Shown here one piece after another: positions 6,887 to 6,958 of a stretch of DNA of 6,958 nucleotides (within the stretch, counting starts at the first letter, position 1; each line of letters opens with the position of its first letter). Under the pieces are notes generated by a model. The model saw only the letters and a program-made list of their open reading frames with translations. It did no database searches and was not told the DNA's origin. The position numbers and the translations under genes were made by a program. Source of the stretch: an uncultured Bacteroidales bacterium (GTDB taxonomy: Bacteria > Bacteroidota > Bacteroidia > Bacteroidales > P3); NCBI GenBank assembly GCA_905236405.1, contig CAJOQB010000125.1, positions 1 through 6,958 of the forward strand, in the 5' to 3' direction.

Positions 6887-6910
6887 GTGCGGCCACACAT
6901 GGATTGATGC

Positions 6911-6945
6911 AAAAAAATAGACCGGCCTTCACAGGCAGGTCTATT
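6911..6945 (-). terminator. Intrinsic terminator for a minus-strand gene beyond the right edge
   Basis: Read on the minus strand, AATAGACCTGCC (6945-6934) pairs with the reverse-complementary arm at 6927-6916, giving 11 of 12 pairs around a 6-nt loop. It is followed by seven T residues (complement of 6917-6911, partly within the arm). The plus strand has no T-run after the stem, so the direction is clear. The gene it ends must lie to the right of the window; no part of that gene can be identified in 6946-6958. Confidence 0.75.
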
Positions 6946-6958
6946 CTCTCTACAAACA

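Noticed and set aside
6709..6912. 67-codon minus-strand open frame starting MHQSMCGRTLRLFF
   Set aside because: It runs through the palindromic element and into the terminator hairpin, has low-complexity composition and no upstream signals. The overlapping frame ending at 6758 is the only one with family-like sequence.
6784..6945. CRISPR-like or tRNA-like reading of the clustered hairpins
   Set aside because: There are no regularly spaced identical repeats or spacers, and no cloverleaf, T-loop or CCA end could be assembled.

Overview
The window looks chromosomal and comes from a member of the Bacteroidota, most likely Bacteroidales and perhaps Prevotella-like. Three things suggest this. The 5723-5910 intergenic region carries a perfect Bacteroidota-type promoter (TTTG, 19 bp, TAnnTTTG). 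The gene starts have A-rich leaders with no clear Shine-Dalgarno. A short T9SS-like C-terminal frame lies near the right edge. The genus is a guess. Apart from the last 200 bases this is ordinary core genome.

Left and centre (1-5722, minus strand): three genes run right to left with 15 and 48 bp gaps and are probably one transcription unit. They are glnS (glutaminyl-tRNA synthetase, complete, 578 aa from the start chosen here), a multi-pass inner-membrane glycosyltransferase of the GT39/ArnT/PMT-like superfamily (541 aa), and pheT (phenylalanyl-tRNA synthetase beta subunit). pheT runs off the left edge after 765 codons, so the end of its C-terminal anticodon-binding domain is outside the window. 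The two synthetases supply Gln-tRNA and Phe-tRNA for translation. The membrane enzyme between them has no evident link to that job.

Middle (5723-5910): a 188-bp divergent promoter region serves glnS to the left and a lipoprotein gene to the right.

Right (5911-6736, plus strand): a 254-aa predicted lipoprotein with a likely LEA type 2 (WHy-like) domain and an Asn/Thr/Ser/Pro-rich tail. It is followed by a very strong, probably bidirectional, intrinsic terminator.

Right edge (6737-6958): no intact gene. It holds a minus-strand C-terminal frame resembling the end of a T9SS sorting domain, fused to a cluster of small perfect inverted repeats, and then a minus-strand intrinsic terminator that probably serves a gene beyond the edge. 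This is the least explained and most interesting part. I found no convincing new multi-gene system.
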